The notes: a model not told the origin generated them from the letters alone. Positions 52,861-61,813 are shown, counted from the stretch's first letter. The stretch is 64,000 bases of DNA from JBPOIC01 sp052034865 (GCA_052034865.1 JBPOIC010000027.1:11198-75197); one strand, 5' to 3'. Made by a program: numbers and translations.

Positions 52861-53187
52861 ATGACTCAGCCCCAGTTTTTAGATGATGTTAAAGTCGACG
52901 TGAAAGCGAATGTTTATTTCGAGGGAAAGGTCGTCAGTCATTCGGTGACCGACAAACAAGGTCATAAAAAAACCCTCGGTCTGATTTATCCAGGATCCTA
53001 CACTTTCAACACTCAAAAACCGGAGATCATGCAGATCACTTCAGGCGCGTGTGAGGTTCAAATTGCTGGGTGTGAGAAAACGAAGATAAAGGCTGGCGAA
53101 GAATTTCAGGTTCCTGGCCAATCTTCTTTCGAGATTAGCGTATCCGAAGGAATTGCCGAATATCTTTGTATTTTTGTGGAGGCGTAA
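52861..53187 (+). CDS. ppnP: Pyrimidine/purine nucleoside phosphorylase PpnP
   Basis: Small cupin-fold phosphorylase (former DUF1255, YaiE). VDVKANVYFEGKVVSHSVT, LGLIYPGSYTFNTQKPEIMQ and EFQVPGQSSFEI are hallmarks. Splits nucleosides to base and ribose-1-phosphate with broad specificity. The 108-residue length is slightly above the usual 94-95 because of an N-terminal extension. AAAGGA precedes the ATG. It is followed by nadE after a 38-base gap. Confidence 0.93.
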   Translation: MTQPQFLDDVKVDVKANVYFEGKVVSHSVTDKQGHKKTLGLIYPGSYTFNTQKPEIMQITSGACEVQIAGCEKTKIKAGEEFQVPGQSSFEISVSEGIAEYLCIFVEA

Positions 53188-53225
53188 GGTTTCCAAAGTT
53201 TTGGCAAACAAGCTCCATCCTCTTT

Positions 53226-54872
53226 ATGAAAATTGCCCTCGCCCAAATCAACACCACTGTCGGTGATTTCGATCTGAATTTGAAAAAGGTGATCGATTTT
53301 ATCACCCAGGCCAAAAAAGCAAAAGCAAACCTTGTCGTTTTTCCAGAACTCACGCTCACCGGGTATCCCCCTCAAGATCTTCTGGAACACCCGGATTTTA
53401 TCGATCGAAATCTGAAGACATTGAACGAAGCTGCCAGGGCGGCAGAGGGCATTGATATGCTGCTAGGCTATGTCGATCGAAACACCGAAAAACATGGGTG
53501 TCCTTTGCGCAATGCGGTTGCCTTTTGTCGCGATGGAAAAGTTGAGGCAACCTTTTTTAAACACCTTCTTCCCAACTATGATGTGTTCGATGAAGAGCGT
53601 TTTTTTGAGCCGGGATCGGAAATCGAAATTTTAAAATTTAAAAATGGTTTAAAGGCAGGAATTTCCATTTGCGAAGATGCGTGGAACGACAAAGATTTTT
53701 GGCAGAATCGCCGCTATGCAAACGATCCCATCATAGCTCAGGCAAAAAGGGGAGTGGATCTTTTCATCAATCTTTCAGCTTCGCCTTACTTTGTCGGCAA
53801 AGAGCGCCTGCGCGCAAAAATGTTGCAGGCCATGTCCCGCCGATATCAAAAACCATTTCTCTTCACCAACCTCGTCGGAGGAAATGACCAGCTGATCTTT
53901 GATGGACAAAGCTTTTCCATAAATTCAAAGGGAGAGATTATCGCTGTTGCACGTGCATTTGAGGAAGATTTACTCGTGGTCGATTTAAGCGAAATTGAAT
54001 CTCAACCTGTCTTAGAATTTTCAGATTCAAAAGAGCAGGATCTTCAGTCACTCTATGACACCCTGGTGTTGGGTACTCGTGATTATGTTCGAAAGTGTGG
54101 ATTTAAAAAAGTATTGATCGGTCTTTCGGGTGGGATTGATTCTTCCCTCGTCGCGCTTATTGCTGTCGATGCTTTGGGTGCAGAAAACGTAACGGGCGTT
54201 GCCATGCCGTCTCCTTACTCCAGCGCGGGGAGTGTCGACGATGCCAAAGCGCTCGCTGAATCGTTAAAGATTGAGTTCCTCCAATACCCCATCCACACAG
54301 TGTTTGAGACCTATCGCCAATTACTCCCCTTAGAAAATAAACAGGTAGGACCCGATCTCGCTGAAGAAAACCTGCAAGCGCGCATTCGCGGAAATATCTT
54401 AATGTCTCTTTCTAATCGTTACGGGAAAATGGTTTTAACGACGGGCAATAAATCTGAAATCGCGGTGGGCTACTGCACTTTGTATGGAGATATGTGTGGG
54501 GGCTTGGCTGTCATCTCCGATGTACCAAAAACGCAAGTCTTCGAGCTGTGTTATTTTCTCCAAAAAATACGTCAAGTCTTTCCACCGAACGTCTTGACCA
54601 AACCGCCGAGCGCCGAGCTTCGCCCCAACCAAAAGGACGAAGACAGTCTGCCGCCTTACGCCGTTCTCGATCCTATTTTAAAAGCGTATGTCGAGGATCA
54701 CCTTTCGCTTAAACAGATTGTCGAAAAAGGATTTGATCTTAAGACCGTCGCCCGTGTGTTACGTCTAGTCGATTTGAGTGAGTATAAGCGGTATCAGATG
54801 GCGCCGGGTATCAAGATTTCCCCGAAGGCGTTTGGGATGGGAAGACGATATCCCATTGCGCGGAAGGTGTGA
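53226..54872 (+). CDS. nadE: Glutamine-dependent NAD+ synthetase
   Basis: Two-domain enzyme: N-terminal nitrilase-type glutaminase (Glu41 in FPELTL, Lys near LLPNYDVFDEERFF, Cys149 in SICEDAWND) feeding ammonia to the C-terminal synthetase, whose ATP loop is LSGGIDSSL near residue 302. It converts deamido-NAD to NAD. TGNKSEIAVGYCTLYGDMCG is a standard block. An upstream start at 53166 would overlap ppnP; the family start MKIALAQINT at 53226 is preferred (548 residues). Confidence 0.96.
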   Translation: MKIALAQINTTVGDFDLNLKKVIDFITQAKKAKANLVVFPELTLTGYPPQDLLEHPDFIDRNLKTLNEAARAAEGIDMLLGYVDRNTEKHGCPLRNAVAFCRDGKVEATFFKHLLPNYDVFDEERFFEPGSEIEILKFKNGLKAGISICEDAWNDKDFWQNRRYANDPIIAQAKRGVDLFINLSASPYFVGKERLRAKMLQAMSRRYQKPFLFTNLVGGNDQLIFDGQSFSINSKGEIIAVARAFEEDLLVVDLSEIESQPVLEFSDSKEQDLQSLYDTLVLGTRDYVRKCGFKKVLIGLSGGIDSSLVALIAVDALGAENVTGVAMPSPYSSAGSVDDAKALAESLKIEFLQYPIHTVFETYRQLLPLENKQVGPDLAEENLQARIRGNILMSLSNRYGKMVLTTGNKSEIAVGYCTLYGDMCGGLAVISDVPKTQVFELCYFLQKIRQVFPPNVLTKPPSAELRPNQKDEDSLPPYAVLDPILKAYVEDHLSLKQIVEKGFDLKTVARVLRLVDLSEYKRYQMAPGIKISPKAFGMGRRYPIARKV

Positions 54873-55044
54873 GCGTAGTTGAGAGAGTAAGGTCTCTTTC
54901 AATATATTTCTATCCACCGACTTTATTTCACTCGTAAAACAATCTTCTGTTTCCCCACCCTCCATTCTTATACCCTCCCTCAGTGCCAGGCACGCGAGTA
55001 ACAGCCTGATAAATAATGTCATTTATGATTAACGCTTAATCATC

Positions 55045-55053
55045 TGTGGATAA
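55045..55053 (-). promoter_or_regulatory. Perfect DnaA-box sequence
   Basis: TGTGGATAA (minus strand TTATCCACA) lies in the convergent gap between nadE and the polyprenyl synthase. It is a single box; without clusters nearby it does not define an origin. Confidence 0.35.
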
Positions 55054-55103
55054 GTAATGCCAGTTGGGTGGAAAAAATTGAGGAATGGTTAGATAAGAAG
55101 CGT

Positions 55104-56117
55104 CTACTTTTTTCTTTGAATCATGTAATCGGCCAGCAAGAGAAGGGATTGCTTAAAGGGAGAGTCGGGGTAGACAGACAAAAGATCTTTGGCCTGCTGG
55201 ATGAATTCCCTGGCTTTATCGAGGGTATATTGAATGCCGCGATATTCGTTGATGATGGCTAAAATTTCTTTCAGCTCATCTTGGAGTGCTTTGGGATTTT
55301 CAAGCACATGTTGAATGCGGGATCGCTGGGCTGAGTTACACGAGCGGAGCGTATAGATAAGAGGAAGGGTAAGTTTTCCTTCTTTCAGATCAGTTCCAAC
55401 TTCTTTGCCGATTTCTTCATCCGACGAAATATAATCGAGAGCATCATCTGCCAGCTGAAACGCCATCCCCAAACAATATCCAAACTGACGAACTCTTTCC
55501 TGATCCTCTTTGCTCGCCCGTCCCGACAACGCACCCACCTGAGCTGCCGCAGCGATGAGGCAGGCCGTTTTATATTTGATGATTTCCAAATAGGATTCTT
55601 CCGAAAGGGCTGTGTTGTTGGATTTTACAATTTCCAACACCTCACCCTCAGTGGTTTCGGCAGTTACCTGAGCGACAATTCCTAAAACCTCGAGATCCCC
55701 TACGGTTGCGATGATGGAAGAGGCCTTGCAGTAAAGGTAATCTCCTACGAGCACACTCGCTTTATCTCCCCACAAAGAATTGGAAGAAACCCGCCCTCGC
55801 CTTAAAGACGCATGATCAATGACGTCATCGTGAAGTAAAGTAGCTGTGTGGATGAACTCGAAAACGCAGGCTAATTGAATGGCTTTTTGAAGCTGGCAAT
55901 CAAACAGGCGGGAAGTCAGAATGCAAAGAATCGGACGAAGCCTTTTTCCACCCGAATGAACGATGTGGGAGGCAACTTGAGTCACCATCTCGACAGGGGA
56001 GTAGACCAGCGTGTGTAGGGTCTTTTCTATTTCCTCAAGTTCTGTGCGAATGGGGTAGCAAATAGATTCAAAGGAAGAAGCCGACATTGGCGCTGCGTTA
56101 TCTTCTGAAATTTGCAT
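55104..56117 (-). CDS. Polyprenyl (octaprenyl-type) diphosphate synthase
   Basis: Trans-prenyltransferase of the IspB/HepT group, making the quinone side chain. SGGKRLRPIL is the isopentenyl-diphosphate contact, LLHDDVIDHA the first Asp-rich motif, and GMAFQLADDALDYISSDEE the second. The 337-residue length is typical. A TTG two codons upstream is an alternative; the ATG at 56117 is chosen. Chain length cannot be told from sequence alone. It lies last in the mnmG-parAB-bactofilin series on the minus strand. Confidence 0.9.
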   Translation of the reverse strand: MQISEDNAAPMSASSFESICYPIRTELEEIEKTLHTLVYSPVEMVTQVASHIVHSGGKRLRPILCILTSRLFDCQLQKAIQLACVFEFIHTATLLHDDVIDHASLRRGRVSSNSLWGDKASVLVGDYLYCKASSIIATVGDLEVLGIVAQVTAETTEGEVLEIVKSNNTALSEESYLEIIKYKTACLIAAAAQVGALSGRASKEDQERVRQFGYCLGMAFQLADDALDYISSDEEIGKEVGTDLKEGKLTLPLIYTLRSCNSAQRSRIQHVLENPKALQDELKEILAIINEYRGIQYTLDKAREFIQQAKDLLSVYPDSPFKQSLLLLADYMIQRKK

Positions 56118-56248
56118 TGTCAAAGTAAATTTTCAAATCAACTCGAAGCCTTAGACAACTTGCTTCTTGCGTTGGAAAGAAACGACTGTAAAATTTTTGT
56201 TGTTGTTTCCGGTAATTCAGAGTGTGCTTCAGTTGATTTGCGATGAGC

Positions 56249-56689
56249 TTAGGTAAAGGATGGAAAACGCGAAACAGAACGATCTTCCTCTTCTATCAAT
56301 GCGTCTGGATCTGGGGCGACAGACTCTACAGCAATTTTTCCCATCGTGCAGTTTCCTTCATAAACCGCGCCTTCTTCAACCGCCAAAGCTGGAGTTCTGA
56401 TGGTTGCCTGTACGTAGGCAGGAGGACGCATTTCTATTTTTCTTGTGGCGTGAATGGTTCCCTGGACACGTCCACAAATGACGACGGTGGCGATTTCGAT
56501 GGTCCCTTCGATATCGGCGTCTTCACCAACGATGAGAGTTCCATCTGAAAAAATCTCTCCCCGAAATCGTCCATTAATCTGGACGCTTCCTTCAAACGTC
56601 AGCTTTCCATGAAATTCACAATTTCTATCGAGGATCGACTTTGCTGTTTGCTCTACCACTCTTAAACTTCTCTCTTTCTCTCCGAACAT
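56249..56689 (-). CDS. Bactofilin (BacA/BacP-like)
   Basis: Right-handed beta-helix filament protein. The pattern KLTFEGSVQINGRFRGEIF followed by GTLIVGEDADIEGTIEI, VVICGRVQGTIHATRKIE and PPAYVQATIRTPALAVEEG shows the regular bactofilin repeat. Bactofilins form polymers; in Myxococcus one next to parAB organises the segregated chromosome. It lies 61 bases after parB on the same strand and has AAGGAGGAT before its ATG, so a role in positioning ParAB is a fair inference. Confidence 0.92.
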   Translation of the reverse strand: MFGEKERSLRVVEQTAKSILDRNCEFHGKLTFEGSVQINGRFRGEIFSDGTLIVGEDADIEGTIEIATVVICGRVQGTIHATRKIEMRPPAYVQATIRTPALAVEEGAVYEGNCTMGKIAVESVAPDPDALIEEEDRSVSRFPSFT

Positions 56690-56750
56690 ACATCCTCCTT
56701 GGTTGAGAAAAACACCTTATTTTGTACAAACTCTAATACAATCTGAACAT

Positions 56751-57602
56751 CTAACCAATGATTGCATTAAAAATTCGATCCAAATCTTCCTGAGAATAAT
56801 AATCGATGACGACTTTTCCTTTTTTACCGTCGGGTTTGATTTTGACTCGGGTTCCCAGAATTTTTGTCATCTCATTTTCAATGAAGGAAAGCTGAGGATC
56901 TGCCACTTTTGTTTTGATGACTCTTTCTACCTGAATTCCTTCTTTTAATTTTTTCACCCAATCTTCAATTTCCCGTACCGATAGCCCCTCCTGAACAACC
57001 CTCTTGGCCATAGATTTTTGAAGCTCAATATCTTCAATTCCCAGCAAGGACCGCGCATGACCCATCGAGAGATTTCCTTCGATGATATCCCCTCGAATTT
57101 CCTCAGGAAGATTAAGAAGCCGCAGGGTATTGGCAACCGACGAACGATCTTTCCCTACCCGTTGGGCAACATCTTCTTGGGTGTAAGGATATTTTTCCAT
57201 GAGCTGTTTGTAAGCCAAGGCTTCTTCTATGGGATTTAAATCCTGGCGTTGGATGTTTTCGATGAGAGCGAGTTCTAAGTTTTTATCGACGGAACTTTCG
57301 AGAACCACAACCGGAACTTTTTCGAGACCTGCCAGGCGAGAAGCTCGAAATCGGCGTTCACCTGCGATCAATTCATACTGACCCCCTTCAAGCTTTCGAA
57401 CAATCAAGGGTTGAATGAGCCCTTGTTCACGAATAGATGCAGCGAGCTCGTCCAGTGCACTTTTATCGAAAAGTTTACGGGGCTGATCACGATTGGGAAC
57501 GATTTCATCCAATGGGCATAAAAAATAAGGGCTTGGTTCATTTTTTATTTCGGATGTCGGAATTAAAGAAGCCAGTCCTCTACCCAACGCCTTGTTTTGC
57601 AT
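56751..57602 (-). CDS. parB: Chromosome partitioning protein ParB
   Basis: Binds parS and spreads as a CTP-dependent clamp. LGRGLASLIPT is the usual N-terminus; GERRFRASRLAG is the CTP-binding GERRxR motif; EDVAQRVGKDRSSVANTLRL is the helix-turn-helix. The C-terminal dimerisation region follows. The 283-residue length is typical. GGAGGTAGCTC precedes the ATG. It overlaps parA by 23 bases. Two matching parS sites lie nearby. Confidence 0.96.
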   Translation of the reverse strand: MQNKALGRGLASLIPTSEIKNEPSPYFLCPLDEIVPNRDQPRKLFDKSALDELAASIREQGLIQPLIVRKLEGGQYELIAGERRFRASRLAGLEKVPVVVLESSVDKNLELALIENIQRQDLNPIEEALAYKQLMEKYPYTQEDVAQRVGKDRSSVANTLRLLNLPEEIRGDIIEGNLSMGHARSLLGIEDIELQKSMAKRVVQEGLSVREIEDWVKKLKEGIQVERVIKTKVADPQLSFIENEMTKILGTRVKIKPDGKKGKVVIDYYSQEDLDRIFNAIIG

Positions 57603-58434
57603 GAGCTACCTCCGCATAAATGGAAGAAGAATTATTATTTTGTACAATAGTTTGATTTCTAAGGATTTTAGAAGGATGCCTTTTTAAGACCTCTGCTGCA
57701 AAATCAAGATACGCAGCCGAGCCTTTTGATGTCGCATCATAAAGCAGAATGGGTTTTCCGTGCGAAGGGCTTTCGCTCAACTTCACGTTGCGAGGAATCA
57801 GAGAGGAGAACAACTTGCCTGGAAAATAATTTTTGATCTCTTCCACCACCTGACGCGAAAGATTATTTCGCGAGTCAAACATGGTGAGCAGAATTCCCTC
57901 AACTTCTAAAGTTGGATTAAGATTGCTACGGATGAGCTCGATTGTTTTCAAAAGATCACTCAACCCTTCCAACGCATAGTATTCGCACTGAACTGGAACG
58001 ATCACACTGTTCGCAGCCGTGAGGGCATTTACCGTTAGAAGGCTAAGAGAAGGTGGGCAGTCGACTACAACAAAATCGAACAAATCAGCGCAGGATTTTA
58101 AGATATTTTTCAATCGATATTCTCGAGCAAACTGACTGACTAACTCCAGATCGGCCGCAACGAGATCGGAATTGGAGGGAACAATCTTTAAATATTCTAA
58201 AGAGGTAGAATAAGTGACGTCTTGAATCGTCACTTCACCCAAAAGGGCATGATAGGCATTTTTTTTAAATTGGTGCTTTGAAAAACCGAGGCCACTACCA
58301 GAATTTCCCTGAGGGTCCAGATCAACCAGCAAAGTAGGACGCTCGGCTGCAGCAAACGCTGCAGCGAGGTTTACAGCGGTTGTAGTTTTACCCACACCAC
58401 CTTTTTGATTGGAAATAGAAAAGATATGCGCCAC
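57580..58434 (-). CDS. parA: Chromosome partitioning ATPase ParA (Soj)
   Basis: Deviant Walker ATPase: NQKGGVGKTTTAVNLA (signature Lys plus P-loop), LVDLDPQGNSGSG, and VVDCPPSLSLL. Starts at a GTG with GAGGGG upstream. The C-terminus continues past the usual end by about 25 residues and overlaps parB, coupling the two. At 284 residues it is slightly longer than most. It moves the origin region with ParB. Confidence 0.95.
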   Translation of the reverse strand: MAHIFSISNQKGGVGKTTTAVNLAAAFAAAERPTLLVDLDPQGNSGSGLGFSKHQFKKNAYHALLGEVTIQDVTYSTSLEYLKIVPSNSDLVAADLELVSQFAREYRLKNILKSCADLFDFVVVDCPPSLSLLTVNALTAANSVIVPVQCEYYALEGLSDLLKTIELIRSNLNPTLEVEGILLTMFDSRNNLSRQVVEEIKNYFPGKLFSSLIPRNVKLSESPSHGKPILLYDATSKGSAAYLDFAAEVLKRHPSKILRNQTIVQNNNSSSIYAEVAHAKQGVG

Positions 58435-58607
58435 AAACCCCTCATTTTGCGGGCCTTAGGGGGCCATACAAAGATTGAGCTTATGAAATTTGAAAATAGA
58501 AATTTTCTTACAGGAAGAAATTGGGAAAAACAATTTAAAATTGGTTTGAGAAGGCAATATTTATTAAGTGATGAAAATTTTAGTCAGGAGCTTACCTAAA
58601 GACCGAT

Positions 58608-59261
58608 TCAATTTTGCTTGTTCTTCAAATAAACCAAAATTTTTCTCTGAATTTTTGAAAAGGGGAGTATATAAGAAATTTCGTTTACTAAAGATAAGTT
58701 GGGAGAAGGAGAAAGTTCATCGTGATTGGAAATCATTCCCAAAAAAAATCCTCCCTTGATAAGGCATTTTTCTGCGAGAGGAAGAATTTTAGGAAGAGGA
58801 ATTGTTGCACGTGAAACAATTGTATCGAATTGATTTTCGAATCCTAAAGAACTTAAACTTTGATGATCCAAATATTCACAAACTATTTCTACCTCTTTCA
58901 GCTTTAGCTCTCGAATAACGGTTGCCAAAAATGAGGCCTTTCTTCGATCTGCTTCAAGCAATACCAATTGAAGGGAAGTAAGAACGGACTTGATCATCAA
59001 ACCAGGAAAGCCAGCCCCTGAACCAATATCCAAGACCTTATTTGAGCTTGAAAGAAATGAAATGAGCGGCAAACAATCTAAAAAATTCTTTTCTAGAGAC
59101 TCTTCTTGGGACTTATGAGCAGTGAGATTAATCTTATCATTCCATTTCATCAAGAGCTCAGCATAACTTTCCAAACGCACGACAACTTCCTCGGAAATCT
59201 TGTGAAGTTCCATCCGAGTCATACCTTCTAAAAGAAGCGACTGAAATTCATTCTTTACCAT
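58608..59261 (-). CDS. rsmG: 16S rRNA (guanine527-N7)-methyltransferase RsmG
   Basis: SAM-dependent methylation of G527 of 16S rRNA. LMKWNDKINLTA and LDIGSGAGFPGLMIK (SAM loop) are characteristic, followed by LLEADRRKASFLA and TIVSRATIPLPKIL. A GTG two codons earlier is possible; the ATG at 59261 has GGGAAG at good spacing. The gene contains a parS-like site at 58803-58818. It lies between mnmG and parA on the same strand. Confidence 0.95.
   Translation of the reverse strand: MVKNEFQSLLLEGMTRMELHKISEEVVVRLESYAELLMKWNDKINLTAHKSQEESLEKNFLDCLPLISFLSSSNKVLDIGSGAGFPGLMIKSVLTSLQLVLLEADRRKASFLATVIRELKLKEVEIVCEYLDHQSLSSLGFENQFDTIVSRATIPLPKILPLAEKCLIKGGFFLGMISNHDELSPSPNLSLVNEISYILPFSKIQRKILVYLKNKQN
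58803..58818. promoter_or_regulatory. parS site inside rsmG
   Basis: TGTTGCACGTGAAACA differs from the consensus TGTTTCACGTGAAACA at a single base. The surrounding ATTGTT...AACAAT extends the symmetry to 20 bases. It lies about 370 bases before the parA start. Confidence 0.85.
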
Positions 59262-59337
59262 GAACACTTCCCAGAATTTTATCTTTCTTAAAAAATCTTA
59301 CCTGAAGCTTTTCCTGCATTTTTTTAGTTTCTGGCTA

Positions 59338-61242
59338 TTATTTTAAGGAATTGCTGAGATCACTCTTTCTCTTCCTCAAATTGATCATAAGAATGGAGAT
59401 TGCAGCGGGTGTTATCCCAGAGATTCGAGAAGCTTGTCCCAAAGAAATCGGTCGGATTTTTTCTAGCTTTTCGACTACCTCTCTGGATAAGCCCGACATC
59501 GAGCGATAATCCATATCTTCAGGGATGAATTGTCGATCCAAAGAGGAAAATTTATCCAAAAACTCTTCTTGCTTGGCGATATAGCCCTCGTATTTGATTC
59601 CAATCTCAACTTGCTCGCACACTTCATGGTTGTATAAATCCAATTTAGACTTAAAACTTGGAAAAAGCTTAGCCATCCCCATCATATCCAACTCAGGCCT
59701 CTTCAAAAGCTCCTCAAAAGTAAGCGGCTTGTTTGTTTCGGCAAGCCCGTGGAACTTGAGAAGGGCATTTACCTCTTGAGTGGGTGTGATTTTGTTTGTT
59801 TTTAAGTAATTTTTTAGGGATTCAATCCCCTGCAGTTTTTGTTGAAACCTTTCCCAATCCCCATCTTTCACCAACCCCACTTTACGGCCGACTTCGCGCA
59901 AGCGCAAATCTGCATTATCTTCTCGCAGCAAAAGTCTATATTCTGCCCGAGAGGTAAACATTCGGTAGGGCTCCTGCACGCCTTTAGTCACCAAATCATC
60001 AATCATGACACCGATATAGCCCTGTGACCGATCGATAATAATAGGGTCTAACCCTCTCAACCGTTGAATTGCATTAATCCCCGCCATCAACCCTTGAGCG
60101 GCGGCCTCTTCATAGCCAGAGGTTCCGTTGATTTGACCCGCCAAAAATAAATTCTTGATTCTTTTTGTTTCAAGTGAAGGGAAGAGTTGTGTGGGTGGAA
60201 GACAATCATATTCCACCGCGTATCCCGGCCGCACCATTTCGGCCTTCTCTAAACCAGGAACCGTTTTGAGCATTCCTAATTGGATATCGATCGGGAGACT
60301 GGTGGATAAACCATTGACATAGACTTCAAAAGTTTGATGCCCTTCCGGTTCTAAAAAGATTTGATGGCGACTCTTCTCAGGGAAGCGCATAACTTTATCT
60401 TCAATAGAAGGACAGTAACGAGGTCCAATACTTTTAATCGTCCCGTTGTACAGAGGGGATCGATCGATCCCCGAGCGGATAAAGCTGTGAGTTGCATCAT
60501 TAGTATAAGTGATATAGCACGGAACTTGTTGAAGCTCGATTTGGGTATTCGAAAATGAGAATAGACGCGGAGGGCTGTCTCCTGGCTGAGGTTCTAGAGC
60601 GGAATACTCAATCGTGCGGGCATCGAGCCTGGGGGGAGTTCCCGTTTTCATTCGAGACACCTCAAAACCCAATCTATTTAGACTCCCCGACAAGCCCATG
60701 GAGGCCATATCACCCGCTCGACCCCCTGTGATTTTGCGATCGCCATAATGCATCAACCCATTCATGAAGGTTCCGGCGGTTATGATGATGACCTTGGCGG
60801 GGTAAAAAACCCCTAAATTTGTCACGACCCCTGAAACTTGATCTCCTTCAACCACCAACTCTTCAGCAAAGGCCTGCTTGATCCATAAATGGGGGGTATT
60901 CTCCAGCACTCGACGCATTTTGTTTTTATATTGGAGCTTATCACATTGGACGCGTGTTGCCTGAACCGCTGGACCCTTCTTGGTATTAAGCCGGCGGAAT
61001 TGAATCCCTGTCGCATCTGTCACTTTTCCCATTTCGCCACCGAGGGCATCGATTTCTTTGACTAAATGCCCTTTCCCTAAACCACCAATGGCAGGATTAC
61101 AGCTCATTTGAGCAATATTATCGACATTCGAGCTCAAAAGCAGGGTTTCAAAACCGCATCTCGCAGTTGCAAGGGACGCTTCGCACCCCGCATGCCCTCC
61201 ACCCACAACAATCACATCATAAATTTTTTCAATTCTAATCAT
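59338..61242 (-). CDS. mnmG: tRNA uridine-5-carboxymethylaminomethyl synthesis enzyme MnmG (GidA)
   Basis: FAD protein that works with MnmE to make cmnm5U34 in tRNA. DVIVVGGGHAGCEAS is the FAD loop; CNPAIGGLGKGHLVKEIDAL, PRYCPSIEDKV and GYEEAAAQGLMAGINA are family blocks. An upstream TTG gives 641 residues, but the ATG at 61242 matches the family start (634 residues). It leads the mnmG-rsmG-parAB series. MnmE is not adjacent. A parS and an AT palindrome lie 120-170 bases upstream. Confidence 0.97.
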   Translation of the reverse strand: MIRIEKIYDVIVVGGGHAGCEASLATARCGFETLLLSSNVDNIAQMSCNPAIGGLGKGHLVKEIDALGGEMGKVTDATGIQFRRLNTKKGPAVQATRVQCDKLQYKNKMRRVLENTPHLWIKQAFAEELVVEGDQVSGVVTNLGVFYPAKVIIITAGTFMNGLMHYGDRKITGGRAGDMASMGLSGSLNRLGFEVSRMKTGTPPRLDARTIEYSALEPQPGDSPPRLFSFSNTQIELQQVPCYITYTNDATHSFIRSGIDRSPLYNGTIKSIGPRYCPSIEDKVMRFPEKSRHQIFLEPEGHQTFEVYVNGLSTSLPIDIQLGMLKTVPGLEKAEMVRPGYAVEYDCLPPTQLFPSLETKRIKNLFLAGQINGTSGYEEAAAQGLMAGINAIQRLRGLDPIIIDRSQGYIGVMIDDLVTKGVQEPYRMFTSRAEYRLLLREDNADLRLREVGRKVGLVKDGDWERFQQKLQGIESLKNYLKTNKITPTQEVNALLKFHGLAETNKPLTFEELLKRPELDMMGMAKLFPSFKSKLDLYNHEVCEQVEIGIKYEGYIAKQEEFLDKFSSLDRQFIPEDMDYRSMSGLSREVVEKLEKIRPISLGQASRISGITPAAISILMINLRKRKSDLSNSLK

Positions 61243-61356
61243 ACTATTTCGTAATGAATCCAAGTATGGAGAAAGAGTGCATCGGTAGACCTCAACTCAG
61301 ATCACTTTAGCAATCTAATCCATTAAATTGAGACAAGTGGCAGTTCAATTCATCTT

Positions 61357-61386
61357 TTGACAAGTTTCACGTGAAACTAATATTAT
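61357..61386 (+). promoter_or_regulatory. Promoter-like element with parS as its spacer
   Basis: On the plus strand TTGACA (61357-61362) is followed by exactly the 16-base parS plus two bases and then TATTAT (61381-61386), an 18-base spacing. It would read rightward, antisense to the 121-residue gene. On the minus strand TATAAT (61382-61387) sits just upstream of parS, so a transcript toward mnmG would begin inside it. Confidence 0.4.
61363..61378. promoter_or_regulatory. parS site upstream of mnmG
   Basis: AGTTTCACGTGAAACT is a perfect 16-base palindrome and matches the parS core with symmetric changes at both ends. It is placed as expected for a chromosomal ParB site close to parAB. Confidence 0.85.
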
Positions 61387-61414
61387 ATATAATTTTATAA
61401 AATTATATATAATA
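61381..61414. repeat. Perfect 34-bp AT palindrome
   Basis: The two 17-base halves (first half TATTATATATAATTTTA) are exact reverse complements with no loop, and every base is A or T. It begins three bases after parS; AT-rich DNA continues to about 61436. It could be a DNA-unwinding or cruciform site, or a binding site. Confidence 0.75.
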
Positions 61415-61447
61415 AAATTTAAGTTAATAAAATTATGTGTCCGCCTT

Positions 61448-61813
61448 CTATTTTGAGGACACTTCTGCCTCCTGTTTCTGATCTTTGACCGATTTGTTGG
61501 AGCCAGAATTTTCTTCTGTGAACGCGTCCTTGACGGCCCGTCCTGCCTTTTTGAATGCACGACCTGTGGCAAGAGCGCCCTTTTTGATTGCCCGTCCCGT
61601 CGCTTGAGCTCCTTTTTTAACCGCTCGACCTGCTTTATGAAGTCCATCCTCATCCGGATGAGATTCAGAAAATGAAGAAGAGGAGGAAGGGCGAGTATCC
61701 GTCAGGTTTTTTTCCTGAACAGAAGTCGCTGACCGGGCAGGGGTTAAAGAAAGATGAAAAATCAAAGTGAAAACCGCAAGCCTTAAAAAAACCGATGGAA
61801 ATAATTTCTTCAT
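61448..61813 (-). CDS. Small exported basic repeat protein
   Basis: No family recognised. A Sec signal peptide (VFLRLAVFTLIFHLSLTPARSA) is followed by a Ser-rich linker and then three to four imperfect 11-residue repeats of the form GRAxKKGAxAT, continued by GRAFKKAGRAVKDAF. Each is a basic amphipathic helix, likely in contact with membranes or acidic polymers. The tail is charged and disordered. The 295-base gap upstream (61814-62108) shows no gene. It is convergent with nothing and stands alone. Confidence 0.7.
   Translation of the reverse strand: MKKLFPSVFLRLAVFTLIFHLSLTPARSATSVQEKNLTDTRPSSSSSFSESHPDEDGLHKAGRAVKKGAQATGRAIKKGALATGRAFKKAGRAVKDAFTEENSGSNKSVKDQKQEAEVSSK

Noticed and set aside
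53951..53966. Possible third parS (TGTTGCACGTGCATTT) in nadE
   Set aside because: Only one half-site matches; the other arm breaks the palindrome.
61345..61653. 102-codon minus-strand frame overlapping the repeat-protein gene
   Set aside because: It covers the AT palindrome and is an out-of-frame shadow of the signal-peptide gene.
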